A stretch of DNA of 64,000 nucleotides from Paenisporosarcina indica (GTDB lineage: Bacteria; Bacillota; Bacilli; Bacillales_A; Planococcaceae). The notes beneath the pieces were generated by a model, which searched no databases, was not told where the DNA came from, and was given only the letters and a program-made list of their open reading frames with translations. The position numbers and the translations under genes were made by a program. The stretch lies in contig NZ_MPTA01000007.1 of NCBI RefSeq assembly GCF_001939075.1, forward strand, positions 1 through 64,000, read 5' to 3'. Each line of letters starts with the position of its first letter. The stretch's first letter is position 1. Shown piece by piece: positions 19,508 through 29,995 of this stretch.

Positions 19508-19537
19508 ATTATAATAATTATAATGTAAGTGTATCAA
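19508..19537 (-). promoter_or_regulatory. hemA promoter with overlapping PerR box
   Basis: The sequence TTATAATAATTATAA (19509-19523) is a perfect 7-1-7 match to the PerR box consensus TTATAATnATTATAA. On the minus strand a -35 TTGATA (19532-19537), an 18-bp spacer and a -10 TATAAT (19508-19513) place the box over the -10. B. subtilis hemAXCDBL is known to be repressed by PerR, so peroxide control of hemA fits. A second possible -10, TATAAT near 19440, has only a poor -35. Confidence 0.8.
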
Positions 19538-19664
19538 ATCGTTTGAAAAGGGACAATCCTTTTGCTCGTAGGCGAAATTGTCTGTTAATAGCTAGCTTTA
19601 TATGAGATTTATGTTTAATTCTATACCCCATTTTCCGACAATATACATATAATTTTTTCGAAAA

Positions 19665-19706
19665 CAAAAAACTCTCCAAAAAGCATAAAGCTTCTTAGAG
19701 AGTTTA
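19665..19706 (-). terminator. Intrinsic terminator of ysxC
   Basis: Arms AAACTCTC/GAGAGTTT with an inner AAGC/GCTT pair and T-rich minus-strand tail, right after the ysxC stop. The rest of the gap up to hemA holds the PerR-controlled promoter. Confidence 0.75.
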
Positions 19707-19712
19707 ACCGTT

Positions 19713-20303
19713 CTATTCAAGAATCATACGGCGTTCGATTTCAGCCCAAGCTGCATCAAATCCCATACCAGTTTCAGATGAAAACAGAATCAATGTATCA
19801 TGCACTTCCATATCAAGCTCGTCACGTACCATTTTCTTGTGTTTTTCCCATTTGCCTTTTGGTATTTTATCCGCTTTGGTTGCAATCACGATACAAGGAA
19901 TTTGGTGATACTTAAGGAAATCGTACATCATACAGTCGTCGTCACTCGGTGGATGACGTAAATCCACGATTTGAATGACCGCTTTCAGTAAGTCCCGATT
20001 CATGATATATTCCTCGATCATCTTACTCCATGCTTCACGAGAAGTTTTCGATACTTTCGCATACCCATAACCAGGAACATCAACGAAAAACAGTTTTTCT
20101 TCAATTTTATAGAAGTTCAATGTTTGTGTTTTCCCAGGTTTCGAGGAGATCCTCGCCATACTCTTGCGGCCTATCATTTTATTAATAAATGAAGATTTTC
20201 CAACATTTGAACGGCCAGCAAGAGCGAACTCCGGAAAACCATCTTCCGGATATTGCGCTTGTCTGACCGCACTTATTACCAATTCTACGTTATGCACTTT
20301 CAT
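19713..20303 (-). CDS. ysxC: Ribosome biogenesis GTPase YsxC (EngB)
   Basis: A 196-residue TRAFAC-class GTPase needed for late assembly of the 50S subunit. G1 is [13 protein letters not shown]3 is [12 protein letters not shown]4 is ATKADK and G5 is FSSETG. The ATG overlaps the stop of lonA as ATGA (4 bp), so the two are translationally coupled, as in B. subtilis. A terminator follows. Confidence 0.96.
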   Translation of the reverse strand: MKVHNVELVISAVRQAQYPEDGFPEFALAGRSNVGKSSFINKMIGRKSMARISSKPGKTQTLNFYKIEEKLFFVDVPGYGYAKVSKTSREAWSKMIEEYIMNRDLLKAVIQIVDLRHPPSDDDCMMYDFLKYHQIPCIVIATKADKIPKGKWEKHKKMVRDELDMEVHDTLILFSSETGMGFDAAWAEIERRMILE

Positions 20304-22630
20304 TGCATGCCGCCTCCTTCTAGTGCTATTTCTAGCACTTCATCCGCATGCGAAACAAGTTTGAACGTTAAATCTTCACGCACACTTTCAGGTATATCTT
20401 CTATATCACGTTCATTGTCTTTCGGTAAAATGATCGTTGTCAATCCTGCTCGATGCGCACTCAATGTTTTCTCTTTGAGACCACCGATTGGCAAGACACG
20501 GCCACGCAATGTGATTTCGCCTGTCATCCCAACTTCTCTTCGAATTGGACGTTTCAACAAGGCTGAAACGAGTGCAGTTGCAATCGTGATTCCTGCAGAA
20601 GGGCCATCTTTTGGTACAGCACCTTCAGGAACATGGATATGAATGTCATTTGTTTCATGGAAATCAACATCCAAGCCTAATTCATCCGCTTTTGATCGGA
20701 CAAACGATAAAGCAGTTTGTGCCGATTCTTTCATGACATCGCCTAGTTTACCGGTTAACAGCAATTTGCCTTTACCAGGGGATAATGCCACTTCGATTTG
20801 AAGCGTGTCTCCACCAACAGATGTATAAGCCAGTCCTGTTGCTACCCCAATTTGATTTTCCGTTTCTGCTTGTCCATAACGGAACTTATGTTTTCCAATA
20901 AGTTCTTCCAAAGTTGAAGGGGTAATGATAATTCGCTTTTTATCACTCGAAACGACTTGTTTGGCTGCCTTACGACAAATTGTAGCAATTTGACGCTCTA
21001 AACTACGTACGCCTGCTTCACGTGTATAATAGCGAATCAAATCTAAGATTGCATCATCACGAAGTTGTAGGGTTGATTTAGTTAAGCCATGTTCTTCTAA
21101 TTGTTTAGGCAGCAAATGATTTTTTGCAATCAATTGCTTTTCAAGTTCCGTGTAGCCCGCAATTGAAATGATTTCCATCCGGTCGCGCAGTGGTCCAGGA
21201 ATGGAGCTTAGATCGTTGGCTGTCGCAATAAACAACACGTTTGATAAGTTATACGTTTCTTCAATGTAATGATCGCTAAAATTATGATTTTGTTCCGGAT
21301 CCAATACTTCCAGCATTGCTGAAGAAGGATCCCCACGGAAGTCATTCGACATTTTATCGATTTCATCCAATAAGAAAACAGGGTTTATTTTCCCAGCTTT
21401 TTTCATTCCTTGAATAATACGACCAGGCATTGCACCTACATACGTACGACGGTGTCCACGAATCTCAGATTCATCCCGAACGCCACCTAAAGAAATGCGT
21501 ACAAACTGACGTCCTAATGATTCGGCAATTGAGCGAGCAAGTGATGTTTTACCAACTCCAGGAGGCCCTGCTAAACATAAAATTGGACCGCGAAGAGAAT
21601 TGGTAAGTTGTCTTACGGCTAAGTACTCCAGCACACGTTCTTTCACGCTTTCAAGACCATCATGATCACGATTTAATATTTTCTCTGCATGGTTGATATC
21701 TAATCGGTCTGCCGTTGACTCTGTCCAAGGAAGAGCTACTAGCCAATCTAAATAGTTACGAATAATGCCACTTTCAGCAGCTGCTGCTGGCAATTTTTCA
21801 TAACGATCTAGCTCTTTTTCCGCAACCTTTAGTGTCGATTCAGGCATTCCGGACTCTTCGATTTTTTTGCGAAGATCGGCAATTTCTCCGGTCTTCCCTT
21901 CTTTATCCCCGAGTTCAGTTTGAATGGCTTTCATTTGTTCACGCAAGTAGAATTCTTTTTGTGTCCGTTCCATCGCTACTTTGACACGTTCCGAAATTTT
22001 CTTTTCCATATCAATCACTTCTTGTTCATTGTGCAAACGATTGACTAGCCACTCCAACCTAGCAAGAACATCGAAAATTTCCAATACTTCTTGTTTCGCA
22101 GTCATTTTCAGTGGCAAGTAAGAAGCGATCATATCGGCTAAACGCCCTGGTTCTTCAATATCTGAAACGGTGTCATATGTTTCAGAAGTTACTTTTTTCG
22201 ATAATTTCGAGTATTTCTCAAAGTACTGAAGAAGCATACGCATTAGGGCTTCATGTTCAGGTGTTTTCTCTGTTTCATCTGATGATGTTGTAACAGCGAC
22301 TGTTGCGTACTTTTCACTTTCTGTGTAACTGGTCCAAGTGGCACGGTCCACACCTTCAACCAATACACGTATTGTTCCATTTGGCAATTTAACCATCTGG
22401 TTGATATGCGCCAATGTACCGACTTGATAAAGATCTTCTTTTACAGGTTGTTCTACTGACATATCTTTTTGTGCCGCTAAAAAGACGATGCTATCTGTCA
22501 ATAAGGCTTGTTCTAATGCTGCAACAGATCGTTCACGCCCTACATCAATATGTAACACCATCGTCGGAAAAACTAATAATCCTCGTAACGGTAATAACGG
22601 AACAACCTTTTCTTTCGTTTCCTTTGTCAT
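20300..22630 (-). CDS. lonA: ATP-dependent protease Lon
   Basis: A 776-residue LonA. The N-terminal substrate domain starts with [13 protein letters not shown], then the AAA+ module has Walker [13 protein letters not shown] and Walker [10 protein letters not shown]. The protease domain has the catalytic Ser in [10 protein letters not shown] and Lys in [12 protein letters not shown]. It degrades damaged and regulatory proteins. ATG 22630 follows GGAGGTGA by eight bases; the GTG at 22642 lies inside that ribosome site. B. subtilis has the sporulation protease lonB between clpX and lonA; there is none here. Confidence 0.97.
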   Translation of the reverse strand: MTKETKEKVVPLLPLRGLLVFPTMVLHIDVGRERSVAALEQALLTDSIVFLAAQKDMSVEQPVKEDLYQVGTLAHINQMVKLPNGTIRVLVEGVDRATWTSYTESEKYATVAVTTSSDETEKTPEHEALMRMLLQYFEKYSKLSKKVTSETYDTVSDIEEPGRLADMIASYLPLKMTAKQEVLEIFDVLARLEWLVNRLHNEQEVIDMEKKISERVKVAMERTQKEFYLREQMKAIQTELGDKEGKTGEIADLRKKIEESGMPESTLKVAEKELDRYEKLPAAAAESGIIRNYLDWLVALPWTESTADRLDINHAEKILNRDHDGLESVKERVLEYLAVRQLTNSLRGPILCLAGPPGVGKTSLARSIAESLGRQFVRISLGGVRDESEIRGHRRTYVGAMPGRIIQGMKKAGKINPVFLLDEIDKMSNDFRGDPSSAMLEVLDPEQNHNFSDHYIEETYNLSNVLFIATANDLSSIPGPLRDRMEIISIAGYTELEKQLIAKNHLLPKQLEEHGLTKSTLQLRDDAILDLIRYYTREAGVRSLERQIATICRKAAKQVVSSDKKRIIITPSTLEELIGKHKFRYGQAETENQIGVATGLAYTSVGGDTLQIEVALSPGKGKLLLTGKLGDVMKESAQTALSFVRSKADELGLDVDFHETNDIHIHVPEGAVPKDGPSAGITIATALVSALLKRPIRREVGMTGEITLRGRVLPIGGLKEKTLSAHRAGLTTIILPKDNERDIEDIPESVREDLTFKLVSHADEVLEIALEGGGMQ

Positions 22631-22689
22631 GTGGAAAGTCACCTCCGTTCAATTTTGTCCGATTTATCCGAAAATCAAACATAGTTAAG

Positions 22690-22745
22690 AAAAAGCTGAC
22701 ATCCGATCTGTGCGTATGCATACGCACGTCCGAAGCCAGCTTTTC
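22690..22745 (-). terminator. Intrinsic terminator of clpX
   Basis: Arms AAAAGCTGGCTTCGGAC and its imperfect partner ending GTCAGCTTTTT, with a perfect GTGCGTATGCATACGCAC palindrome at the tip and a T-rich tail. Confidence 0.85.
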
Positions 22746-22759
22746 TTTCTCAGCTCAAC

Positions 22760-24031
22760 TTACGCTGAAGTCTTTTCATCTTTTTGTTCTAAAACGGTAC
22801 CGTCTTCTAAAATCAATTTCGGATGTGAAGATTCTTCAGTAACCGATTCTTTTGTGATGACACACTCTTTAATATCTTCACGTGAAGGCAATTCATACAT
22901 GACTTCTAACATAATCGATTCAATAATTGAACGAAGTCCACGCGCTCCAGTTTTACGCTCGATTGCAAGTTTCGCAATTTCAATTAATGCATCATCTTCA
23001 AATGTTAATTGCACATCATCCAATTCAATCATTTTTTGATATTGTTTCACTAAAGCATTCTTCGGTTCAGTCAAGATTTGAACAAGTGCGTTCTCATCTA
23101 ATTGTTCCAAGCTTGCCAATACAGGTAAACGACCAATAAACTCTGGAATTAACCCGAATTTCAATAAATCCTCTGGAATTAATTGAGATAATAATGAAGC
23201 CTCATCTGGATCTTTTTTATTAGGATCCGATCCAAAACCAATCACTTTTTGCCCTAAACGACGTTTAATGATTTGGTCAATTCCGTCAAATGCACCACCA
23301 ACAATGAACAAAATGTTCGTTGTATCGATTTGAATGAATTCTTGATGAGGATGTTTGCGTCCGCCTTGTGGAGGAACGCTTGCAACAGTGCCTTCTAAAA
23401 TTTTCAGAAGCGCTTGTTGTACACCTTCACCTGAAACATCACGTGTGATGGATGGATTCTCAGATTTACGTGCAACTTTATCGATTTCATCGATATAAAT
23501 AATGCCTTTTTCAGCTTTTTCAACATCGTAATCAGCTGATTGGATTAATTTAAGGAGAATGTTTTCAACATCTTCCCCAACGTATCCAGCTTCTGTTAAT
23601 GAAGTTGCATCCGCAATTGCAAATGGCACGTTCAAGATGCGTGCAAGTGTTTGAGCAAGTAACGTTTTACCACTACCTGTTGGTCCCAAAATTACGATAT
23701 TTGATTTTGATAATTCGACATCATCAATTTTACTATTTGAATTAATTCGTTTGTAATGGTTATACACGGCTACGGCAAGTGATTTTTTTGCTCGCTCTTG
23801 ACCGATTACATAATCATCGAGAATCGAAAGAATCTCTTTCGGTTTTGGAACTTCTTTAAACTCAGTTTCTTCTTCTGTACCGAGTTCTTCTTCAACGATT
23901 TCTGTACATAAATCAATACATTCGTCACAAATATATACACCGGGTCCTGCGACCAGTTTACGAACTTGTTCTTGGGATTTACCACAGAAGGAACACTTTA
24001 AATTCCCTTTTTCATCATTAAATTTGAACAA
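22760..24031 (-). CDS. clpX: ATP-dependent Clp protease ATP-binding subunit ClpX
   Basis: A 423-residue AAA+ unfoldase for ClpP. The N-terminal zinc domain has [10 protein letters not shown] and CDECIDLC. Walker A is [12 protein letters not shown] and Walker B is IIYIDEIDK; the [13 protein letters not shown] segment is sensor 2. I chose TTG 24031 (MFKFNDEKG, as in B. subtilis ClpX), with AGGGGTGA five bases upstream; a GTG at 24040 overlaps the ribosome site. It lies between tig and lonA with terminators on both sides. Confidence 0.96.
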   Translation of the reverse strand: MFKFNDEKGNLKCSFCGKSQEQVRKLVAGPGVYICDECIDLCTEIVEEELGTEEETEFKEVPKPKEILSILDDYVIGQERAKKSLAVAVYNHYKRINSNSKIDDVELSKSNIVILGPTGSGKTLLAQTLARILNVPFAIADATSLTEAGYVGEDVENILLKLIQSADYDVEKAEKGIIYIDEIDKVARKSENPSITRDVSGEGVQQALLKILEGTVASVPPQGGRKHPHQEFIQIDTTNILFIVGGAFDGIDQIIKRRLGQKVIGFGSDPNKKDPDEASLLSQLIPEDLLKFGLIPEFIGRLPVLASLEQLDENALVQILTEPKNALVKQYQKMIELDDVQLTFEDDALIEIAKLAIERKTGARGLRSIIESIMLEVMYELPSREDIKECVITKESVTEESSHPKLILEDGTVLEQKDEKTSA

Positions 24032-24176
24032 AATATTCACCCCTATTCAAGCCACAATCTTACAAGATTATTCTTACAGAATCAACTAATAAGTCTGAAG
24101 AATACTCGGAAGTCAATTTTCCAGTATCTCATATCTTTTGATTTAATCTTAATTTACTACCTATGTATGAGAGAAA

Positions 24177-24210
24177 ACAAGGCACGGATATGATGTCCGT
24201 ACCTTGTTTT
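24177..24210 (-). terminator. Intrinsic terminator of tig
   Basis: Arms ACAAGGTACGGA/TCCGTGCCTTGT followed by a T tract on the minus strand. Confidence 0.85.
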
Positions 24211-24229
24211 CATAAAGCTAGTATGGAAA

Positions 24230-25516
24230 TTATTTTGAAATTTTAGCGTTTTCAACTAAGAAGTCAATTGTTTTTTGCATACGGATATCGTTTTCTAATG
24301 CATTCGTTCCACCTAGTGCTGTGTGGATTTGCTCAGCAGTCATGTTGAATTGAGCTGACATTTTTTCGATTTCTGCATTTAATTCATCTTCAGATGCTGT
24401 TAGACCTTCAGCCTCAGCGATCGCTTCAAGTGTTAATGAAACTTTCACACGTTTACCTGCATCTTCAGTCATTTGAGCACGAAGAGCTTTTTCATCTTGA
24501 CCTGAGAATTGGTAGTAAAGGTCAAGGTTCATCCCTTGTGATTGCAAACGTTGAGCAAAATCTTTAAGCATATTTTCAACTTCTGAATCGATCATTACTT
24601 GTGGAATGTCGATTGTTGCATTTTCAGCAACTTTTTCTACTAAATCATCTTTAAGAGCTGTTTCTGAAGCAACTTTTTTCTCTTCAGCAGTTTTCTCTTT
24701 TAATTTAGTACGAAGTGCATCGATACTTTCAACTTCGCTATCAACTTCTTTAGCGAAATCATCGTTTAATTCAGGAAGTTCTCTTCCTTTAACTTCTTTC
24801 ACTGTTACTTTGAAAGTCGCTTCTTTACCAGCAAGTTCAGCTGCATGGTATTCTTCAGGGAAAGTTACTACCACATCTTTTTGTTCACCAGCTTTTAAGC
24901 CGATTAATTGCTCTTCGAATCCAGGAATGAATGAACCAGAACCAATTACAAGTTCGTGATCTTCTCCAGCTCCGCCTTCAAACGCTTCTTCACCTAAGAA
25001 ACCTTCAAAGTCGATTACTGCAGTATCACCATCAACGATTGCTTCATCTTCTTTGATTACTAACTCAGCTAAGCGAGTTTGTTGATCTTTTAATTGTGCT
25101 TCAATTTCTTCGTCTGTTACATTTTTGTCTTGTTCAGTTACTTCAATCCCTTTATAGTCGCCAAGTGTTACTTCAGGACGTACTGTAACTGTAGCTTTGA
25201 AGATAAGGTTTTCGCCTTGCTCCATTTTTTCGATGTCGATTTCCGGGCGATCAACAGGATCGATTCCAGCTTCATCAACTGCAGCTGCATATGCATCTGG
25301 AAGAATGAAGTCTAAAGCATCTTGGTATAAAGATTCAGCACCAAAACGTTGTTCAAACATTTTACGTGGCATTTTCCCTTTACGGAAACCTGGTACGTTA
25401 ATTTCTTTTACAACTTTTTTGAAAGCTTTGTCTAAACCTTCGTTTACTTTTACCGCTTCTACTTCTACTGTTAGAATACCTGTGTTACCCTCTTGTTTTT
25501 CCCATGTTACTGACAT
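24230..25516 (-). CDS. tig: Trigger factor
   Basis: A 428-residue ribosome-associated chaperone and prolyl isomerase. The N-terminal ribosome-binding loop is [17 protein letters not shown]. The FKBP-like domain (about residues 150-245) has [19 protein letters not shown] and [13 protein letters not shown], and a helical C-terminal chaperone domain follows. The ATG at 25516 ([10 protein letters not shown]) has GGAGG eight bases upstream. An upstream in-frame start would only add residues from the leader. Confidence 0.97.
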   Translation of the reverse strand: MSVTWEKQEGNTGILTVEVEAVKVNEGLDKAFKKVVKEINVPGFRKGKMPRKMFEQRFGAESLYQDALDFILPDAYAAAVDEAGIDPVDRPEIDIEKMEQGENLIFKATVTVRPEVTLGDYKGIEVTEQDKNVTDEEIEAQLKDQQTRLAELVIKEDEAIVDGDTAVIDFEGFLGEEAFEGGAGEDHELVIGSGSFIPGFEEQLIGLKAGEQKDVVVTFPEEYHAAELAGKEATFKVTVKEVKGRELPELNDDFAKEVDSEVESIDALRTKLKEKTAEEKKVASETALKDDLVEKVAENATIDIPQVMIDSEVENMLKDFAQRLQSQGMNLDLYYQFSGQDEKALRAQMTEDAGKRVKVSLTLEAIAEAEGLTASEDELNAEIEKMSAQFNMTAEQIHTALGGTNALENDIRMQKTIDFLVENAKISK

Positions 25517-25618
25517 ATATTCAACCTCCATCATTAAATTCACTTGTTATAATCATGTTTCTATATGATTTTGACAACCATTCTAGTATAGCATAACTCA
25601 TCATACTTTCAACTTTTT

Positions 25619-26620
25619 TCACAAACCACGCATTTCAAAAAGCACATCAATCTTCACGATTAAGTCATTCAACTCTCCGACATTCGGCACGTCTTCCCCA
25701 AGCATTGCCCCCACGTAACATATGTATGCTTCTGCAACTTCCTTCTCATTAAAAGAAAACCACTCAAATGGATAGGTTGCAAATGAGTGTCGAATGATCA
25801 AATCATGGACCATCTCAAGCTTGGTTGGATTTTGCACTAACTCTTCACCAGTTAGATGCAAAACAGCCTCCACTTTCGAACTTTGAGACGGTTCTGGCAA
25901 ACTATTTGGTGTAACTTCAGCTTGATGACCTAGTTTTTCAATTGTTACCGTTCGATTAATTCCTTGATGAACCATCAGGAGTAACGCAAATGATTTGGTA
26001 ATCGGTGAGATAAGCTGATCTTCGATTAATGTCACAAGGTCATTTTCAATTGATGTTAAGTCTTCCCCGTCCAATTCAACCAATAATTGTTGCTGCTTAT
26101 CCTCTGAAAACTGTGAAAAAGTTTCTAATTGGAAGTACGTGGCATCAATTTGATTATTATGCGGAGCATCTTCTAACGGGAGGTGCTCTTTTTGTTTTGA
26201 GACTCGTGAATTCAATTCTAGTAGTTGTTCGAAATTTTCGATTTTTTCAGGGGGAATAACCCCTTCTTCCAACAGTGATTCCACTATTTCTTTGACCTCT
26301 CCAAAACGACGGAGTTCCATTAACACGGTCACATATAGCTCCATCGTTTCGAAGTAATAAGTGGGTCCTAGTTTTAATAATTCCTCGCAAATGGCGCAAG
26401 CTTCTTCATATTCTCGAACTTCGTACAATGAATACGCATAGACACCCAGTGTTTGTTCATCTGCTTCTATGTAGGTCAATGCTTGTCTAATTGAATCCAC
26501 GGCTAAATCATATTGAAAATCTTCAGCATGTTTAAGTCCTTCAGATATAAGCCTGTCCACCATACCCGGAAAGACGATGATGTTTTCTTTTGTTTGAAGT
26601 TTTCCGTACTTTTTACGCAT
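25619..26620 (-). CDS. ysoA: YsoA-like tetratricopeptide-repeat protein
   Basis: A 333-residue soluble protein. Residues 20-145 form three to four TPR-like helix pairs (for example YSLYEVREYEEACAICEELL and LMELRRFGEVKEIVESLL), followed by an acidic helical C-terminal half. It is next to tig, as ysoA is in B. subtilis. The function is unknown; TPR repeats usually serve protein-protein contacts. GAAAGGCGGAA precedes the ATG. Confidence 0.8.
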   Translation of the reverse strand: MRKKYGKLQTKENIIVFPGMVDRLISEGLKHAEDFQYDLAVDSIRQALTYIEADEQTLGVYAYSLYEVREYEEACAICEELLKLGPTYYFETMELYVTVLMELRRFGEVKEIVESLLEEGVIPPEKIENFEQLLELNSRVSKQKEHLPLEDAPHNNQIDATYFQLETFSQFSEDKQQQLLVELDGEDLTSIENDLVTLIEDQLISPITKSFALLLMVHQGINRTVTIEKLGHQAEVTPNSLPEPSQSSKVEAVLHLTGEELVQNPTKLEMVHDLIIRHSFATYPFEWFSFNEKEVAEAYICYVGAMLGEDVPNVGELNDLIVKIDVLFEMRGL

Positions 26621-26690
26621 TGTGGATTCCGCCTTTCTCTTGCGTATAATAGTAGCACAAAACCAAAAATGGACGCGACTGATAATGCGT

Positions 26691-27935
26691 TTACTTATTT
26701 TTAGTTGGTATGGTAATCAAGAAAGTGGTGCCCTTCCCCTTTTTGCTTTCCACACGGATTTCGCCTTTTACTTTGCTTATGGTTCCATATACCATGAGCA
26801 TTCCTAAACCTGTACCCTCTTTTTTCGTAGAGTAATACGGCTTGCCTAATTGTAAAATCTCATCATTTGTCATGCCAATGCCGTTGTCTTTAATTGAAAT
26901 CATCATGTTTCGATCCTGTTCATATCCCTCAATTAGTAAAGTTCCCCCGACATCTTTCATCGATTCTATGCCATTTTTGCATAAATTAATTAAACACTGC
27001 TGCATTTGGTTTTTATCGTACCTTATCTTGAGAGAACTGTTGAACCTACACTGTATGTCAACTTGATACATCAGAGCATATGGCATCAATATATTTTTCA
27101 CATACTCCACTTCTTTTACCATCGTGTCATGCACCATATGCGCTGATTGGGGTTTAGCGAATGCCAAAAAGTCATTCAAAATGTTTTCTGCCCGTTCCAG
27201 TTCATTCAAAGAATAGTCTAGATACATTTTTTCATCCGAGTTAATGTTAGTCGATTCTTTTACAATTTGTATAAATCCTTTGGTCACTGTGAGTGGGTTT
27301 CTGATTTCATGCGATACACTTGCCGAAAGCTCACTCATCACATGTAGACGCTCTGAATGAAGAAAATTTTCACGACTTTTGATATTGAAAAGGATTCTTT
27401 CCATCATCAACAAATTCAAGGCGATCACGATGATGTGTGTTGTAAGTGCAGAGAAAACGAGCAACCAATACCCGTGGGTCAATTCATCGAAAAATGAGCT
27501 GAGCACCATTAAATACAGACCCATCGTAAACACTGCTGCACTGATCCCCATGATCAATCGTGTCCTTGTTGCAGATTTATTGAATGTCTTACTTAACAAT
27601 GGAATCGCTATAAAAATAACTGTCGAAAAAAGGAATGATTGCATGGTTCCTTCTCCACCGATTATCATTCGGTAAATATTTAATAGGAGATATAATGGGA
27701 ACACCATTTTGTGCCCGCCATAAAGTGCCACAATGATAAAAGGGATATAACGTAAATCAAATATAAACCCAATCTCCAGTTGGATTGGGTATAGCATGCA
27801 AAGACTCATTGATATCGAGGAAACGATGACGATGAACCATTTATTGAAAATGTTTATATGATTCTCAAAAAAGACCGCAAAAAATAAGACCGGGAGGATC
27901 AAAAACAAAATATTTACTAACAAGGTTTCAAACAA
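26691..27935 (-). CDS. Membrane sensor histidine kinase (KinB/LytS-type input)
   Basis: A 414-residue kinase. Six hydrophobic helices in residues 1-200 include the 5TM-LYT-like segment DLRYIPFIIVALYGG, followed by the H-box VSHEIRNPLTVTKGF (phosphorylated His near residue 212). The ATPase domain has an N-box around NLCKNGIESM, with IKDNGIGM and GTGLGMLMVYGT. The TTG start lies after GGAGG. No response regulator is adjacent, which is typical of phosphorelay kinases such as KinB that feed Spo0F. A sporulation role is an inference from this architecture. Confidence 0.88.
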   Translation of the reverse strand: MFETLLVNILFLILPVLFFAVFFENHINIFNKWFIVIVSSISMSLCMLYPIQLEIGFIFDLRYIPFIIVALYGGHKMVFPLYLLLNIYRMIIGGEGTMQSFLFSTVIFIAIPLLSKTFNKSATRTRLIMGISAAVFTMGLYLMVLSSFFDELTHGYWLLVFSALTTHIIVIALNLLMMERILFNIKSRENFLHSERLHVMSELSASVSHEIRNPLTVTKGFIQIVKESTNINSDEKMYLDYSLNELERAENILNDFLAFAKPQSAHMVHDTMVKEVEYVKNILMPYALMYQVDIQCRFNSSLKIRYDKNQMQQCLINLCKNGIESMKDVGGTLLIEGYEQDRNMMISIKDNGIGMTNDEILQLGKPYYSTKKEGTGLGMLMVYGTISKVKGEIRVESKKGKGTTFLITIPTKNK

Positions 27936-28163
27936 GCGGATTCCCTCCTCTCATCAATCAATCATAACGTAAGAAAGAATTATACTTCTTTTATACCCTT
28001 TTTGTCGTTTTTCATCAAATAAAGTCATTATTTGTCGAATCATAAGAGTGAAGTGCTAGATTGCAAATTGCGAGACATTACTTTAGTAGTAAAAACAGTT
28101 TACGTTTTCTTATTCATGCAAAAGCTAATACCTATCGTTTTCTTTCTATTATCCTCAAAAGAA
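27936..28163. other. Gap without a recognised feature
   Basis: AT-rich stretch between the kinase gene and the next terminator. It presumably holds the kinase promoter, but no clear -35/-10 pair, repeat or open frame with a ribosome site stands out. Confidence 0.5.
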
Positions 28164-28205
28164 TAACCGCTCTTGAACGTGAAGAGTCACTGTTCATGAG
28201 CGGTT
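28164..28205. terminator. Bidirectional-looking terminator
   Basis: Arms AACCGCTC(TT)GAAC and GTTC(AT)GAGCGGTT, with A-rich sequence on one side and TTTCTTTT on the other. It could end the small zinc-ribbon gene transcribed on the minus strand. Confidence 0.7.
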
Positions 28206-28285
28206 TCTTTTGACTTATTAAACTAAATTTAAAGAGGGCATGTAATAAGAGCAATATCCCCCCCCTTTTTCAAAACCTCTGAAAA

Positions 28286-28495
28286 TCAACGTGATGTTCT
28301 AACTTCTGAACAATTTGGACATTTTTTCTGATTGCTAGTTTTAAATTTAGTTAATGTTTTTTCAAAATTATTTCCACATGAACATTTTAACAGTAGTTTT
28401 TGCGAGTATCCTACATACTCTTTAGAAAGTAATTCACAATCTGAATTCTTCTTAACATACTCCCTTATATTTTCAATCGTCCATTTTTTATTCAT
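28286..28495 (-). CDS. Small zinc-ribbon protein, phage or HNH-associated type
   Basis: A 69-residue protein starting MNKKWTIENIREYVKKN. It has a four-cysteine zinc ribbon: LKCSCGNNFEK, then KKCPNCSEV 17 residues later. This layout (a short helix, then LLSKEYVGYSQKLLLKCSCG) resembles the zinc-ribbon repeats found in phage and mobile HNH-type proteins. Here no nuclease domain follows, so it may be a truncated fragment. A strong GGAGGTG precedes the ATG at 28495. Confidence 0.5.
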   Translation of the reverse strand: MNKKWTIENIREYVKKNSDCELLSKEYVGYSQKLLLKCSCGNNFEKTLTKFKTSNQKKCPNCSEVRTSR

Positions 28496-28654
28496 ATTTA
28501 CACCTCCGATAGTGAATCCGAATTTAATCACAGGTAGAAGTTTCGAATTGCTTCTTGTTAATTAGGCTCGTTATTCCCAATTAATCTGATTTCCCTATTA
28601 TAGCATCACTTACGCGGCCCTGGTTAGACTCTAATTATTCTCATAACTTAATCT

Positions 28655-28795
28655 TCACCCTTGTATTTTGCAGATAAAGTCATCGGTTTTTCCTGTTGGA
28701 TCGTCAATGATTAATATCTGTACATTCACATAAGTTCGCTGTCTGATGTTCGCTTTCTTGGCGTGCTCATGCCGTAATACTACATATCTCCTCAA
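28655..28795 (-). pseudogene. Coding remnant, unknown family
   Basis: A 46-codon open frame after an in-frame stop reads like protein (RHEHAKKANIRQRTYV, then QILIIDDPTGKTDDF). No good start or ribosome site is visible; a TTG at 28795 is the only candidate. It is probably the C-terminal scrap of a lost gene. The family is not recognised. Confidence 0.3.
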
Positions 28796-28820
28796 TCTCT
28801 ATCATTTTTTGGGGTAAACA

Positions 28821-28849
28821 AAAAGCACAACTCGAATGAGTCCTGCTTT
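28821..28849 (-). terminator. Intrinsic terminator of the RsbR-like gene
   Basis: Arms AAAGCA..ACTC and GAGT..TGCTTT around AT-rich bases, followed by TTTTTGTTT on the minus strand. Confidence 0.75.
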
Positions 28850-28876
28850 CTTAATCGCTTATATGTTAAAAAATTT

Positions 28877-29710
28877 TCAAACAAAATCACCTAGAGCTTG
28901 CTCTACATTTGCTGTCATTTTTATCCCGCTGAAATCCAGTCCAATACCAATAATAGTCTGAGCAACTTCTGGTCGAATTCCAGTCAAGATTGATTCAACA
29001 CCTAGTAGCTTGAGAGCATCAATTACTTTGAAAATCTCACCAGCTACCATTGTATCTACAATGTAAACACCAGATAAGTCAATTATTAATTTTTCGAGTT
29101 GTAGTCTGTTAGCTGTTTTTAAAGTTTCTTCAATCAATAATTTTGCTCTTTCCGTATCAATATTCCCGATTAATGGCAATATGGCTACGCCTCTTTTTAA
29201 AGGTACAACCGGAACAGATAATTCCAATACTGCGGTTTTAGCATTTATCATTGTAGATTTAAAATGAGTAATATACGTTAGGCTAAAGGCATATGCAGCA
29301 TGATCCATTAAAGGGTCAATAATCGAACCTATTTTAAACACTATATCGATTGACATATTGTTTTTCTCTATTTCATTTTTAATTTCTCTCCAAATATATG
29401 AACGATAATATCTCGTATCTTTTAAGGCCTCTTCAAGTGGTGCACCCGATTTGAAAATCAATTCCCCAGTTTCATTACCCCAATTTGAAATTATTTCAAT
29501 GGATTTTTCTTCATCTAATTGGTCCCTTAGTACTTCTCCAAATAGGCTAATAAAATGAGCACGAATATTGATTAATTCATTCTCATAGGGAGCTACCTGC
29601 TCTCTTAAATCCTCTGTATATTCAGCTAATCTTCTATCGTTTACATTTTTTGCGATGTGAAATTTATTCTCTATTATTCTTTCACCTAAAAATACTATTT
29701 CATTATCCAC
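28877..29710 (-). CDS. RsbR-family stressosome protein (RsbR N-terminal + STAS)
   Basis: A 277-residue RsbR paralogue. Residues 1-150 form the helical, globin-like N-terminal sensor. Residues 160-275 are a STAS domain with LSVPVVPLKRGVAILPLIG, DTERAK and VYIVDTMVAGEIF, where the two threonines match the phosphosites of B. subtilis RsbR proteins. Such proteins build the stressosome with RsbS and RsbT to release sigma-B. No rsbS, rsbT or sigB is adjacent, so it would join complexes encoded elsewhere. GTG start after GGGGG. Confidence 0.88.
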   Translation of the reverse strand: MDNEIVFLGERIIENKFHIAKNVNDRRLAEYTEDLREQVAPYENELINIRAHFISLFGEVLRDQLDEEKSIEIISNWGNETGELIFKSGAPLEEALKDTRYYRSYIWREIKNEIEKNNMSIDIVFKIGSIIDPLMDHAAYAFSLTYITHFKSTMINAKTAVLELSVPVVPLKRGVAILPLIGNIDTERAKLLIEETLKTANRLQLEKLIIDLSGVYIVDTMVAGEIFKVIDALKLLGVESILTGIRPEVAQTIIGIGLDFSGIKMTANVEQALGDFV

Positions 29711-29854
29711 TTTTCTGCCCCCTGAAAATCCGTATCGATGAACACAACTTTAAAAGTTCAACAAAAAAGGAATTACTCCTTCTTGTTTCTATGATAATCA
29801 AGAAGCACTCAGATGGAATGTCTTGACAACTTTTGTGTCATTTATATTTCTTAA

Positions 29855-29968
29855 TTAACGAGCTAATAACACTGAATTCTGTAATCGTTTCTGTAGGAAA
29901 CCCCGGCCTATTGCATTAAAACTAACTGCTTCATATAATTTGGGTTTCTTTACTTCGCTATATAAGTC
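29855..29968 (-). pseudogene. Possible coding scrap
   Basis: A 37-codon frame bounded by stops reads protein-like (EVKKPKLYEAVSFNAIGRGF) but has no start or ribosome site. It fills most of the gap between the RsbR-like and acyltransferase genes. Low confidence; it could be chance. Confidence 0.2.
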
Positions 29969-29995
29969 CTATTATGATTTTCATTGTTGACCTAC

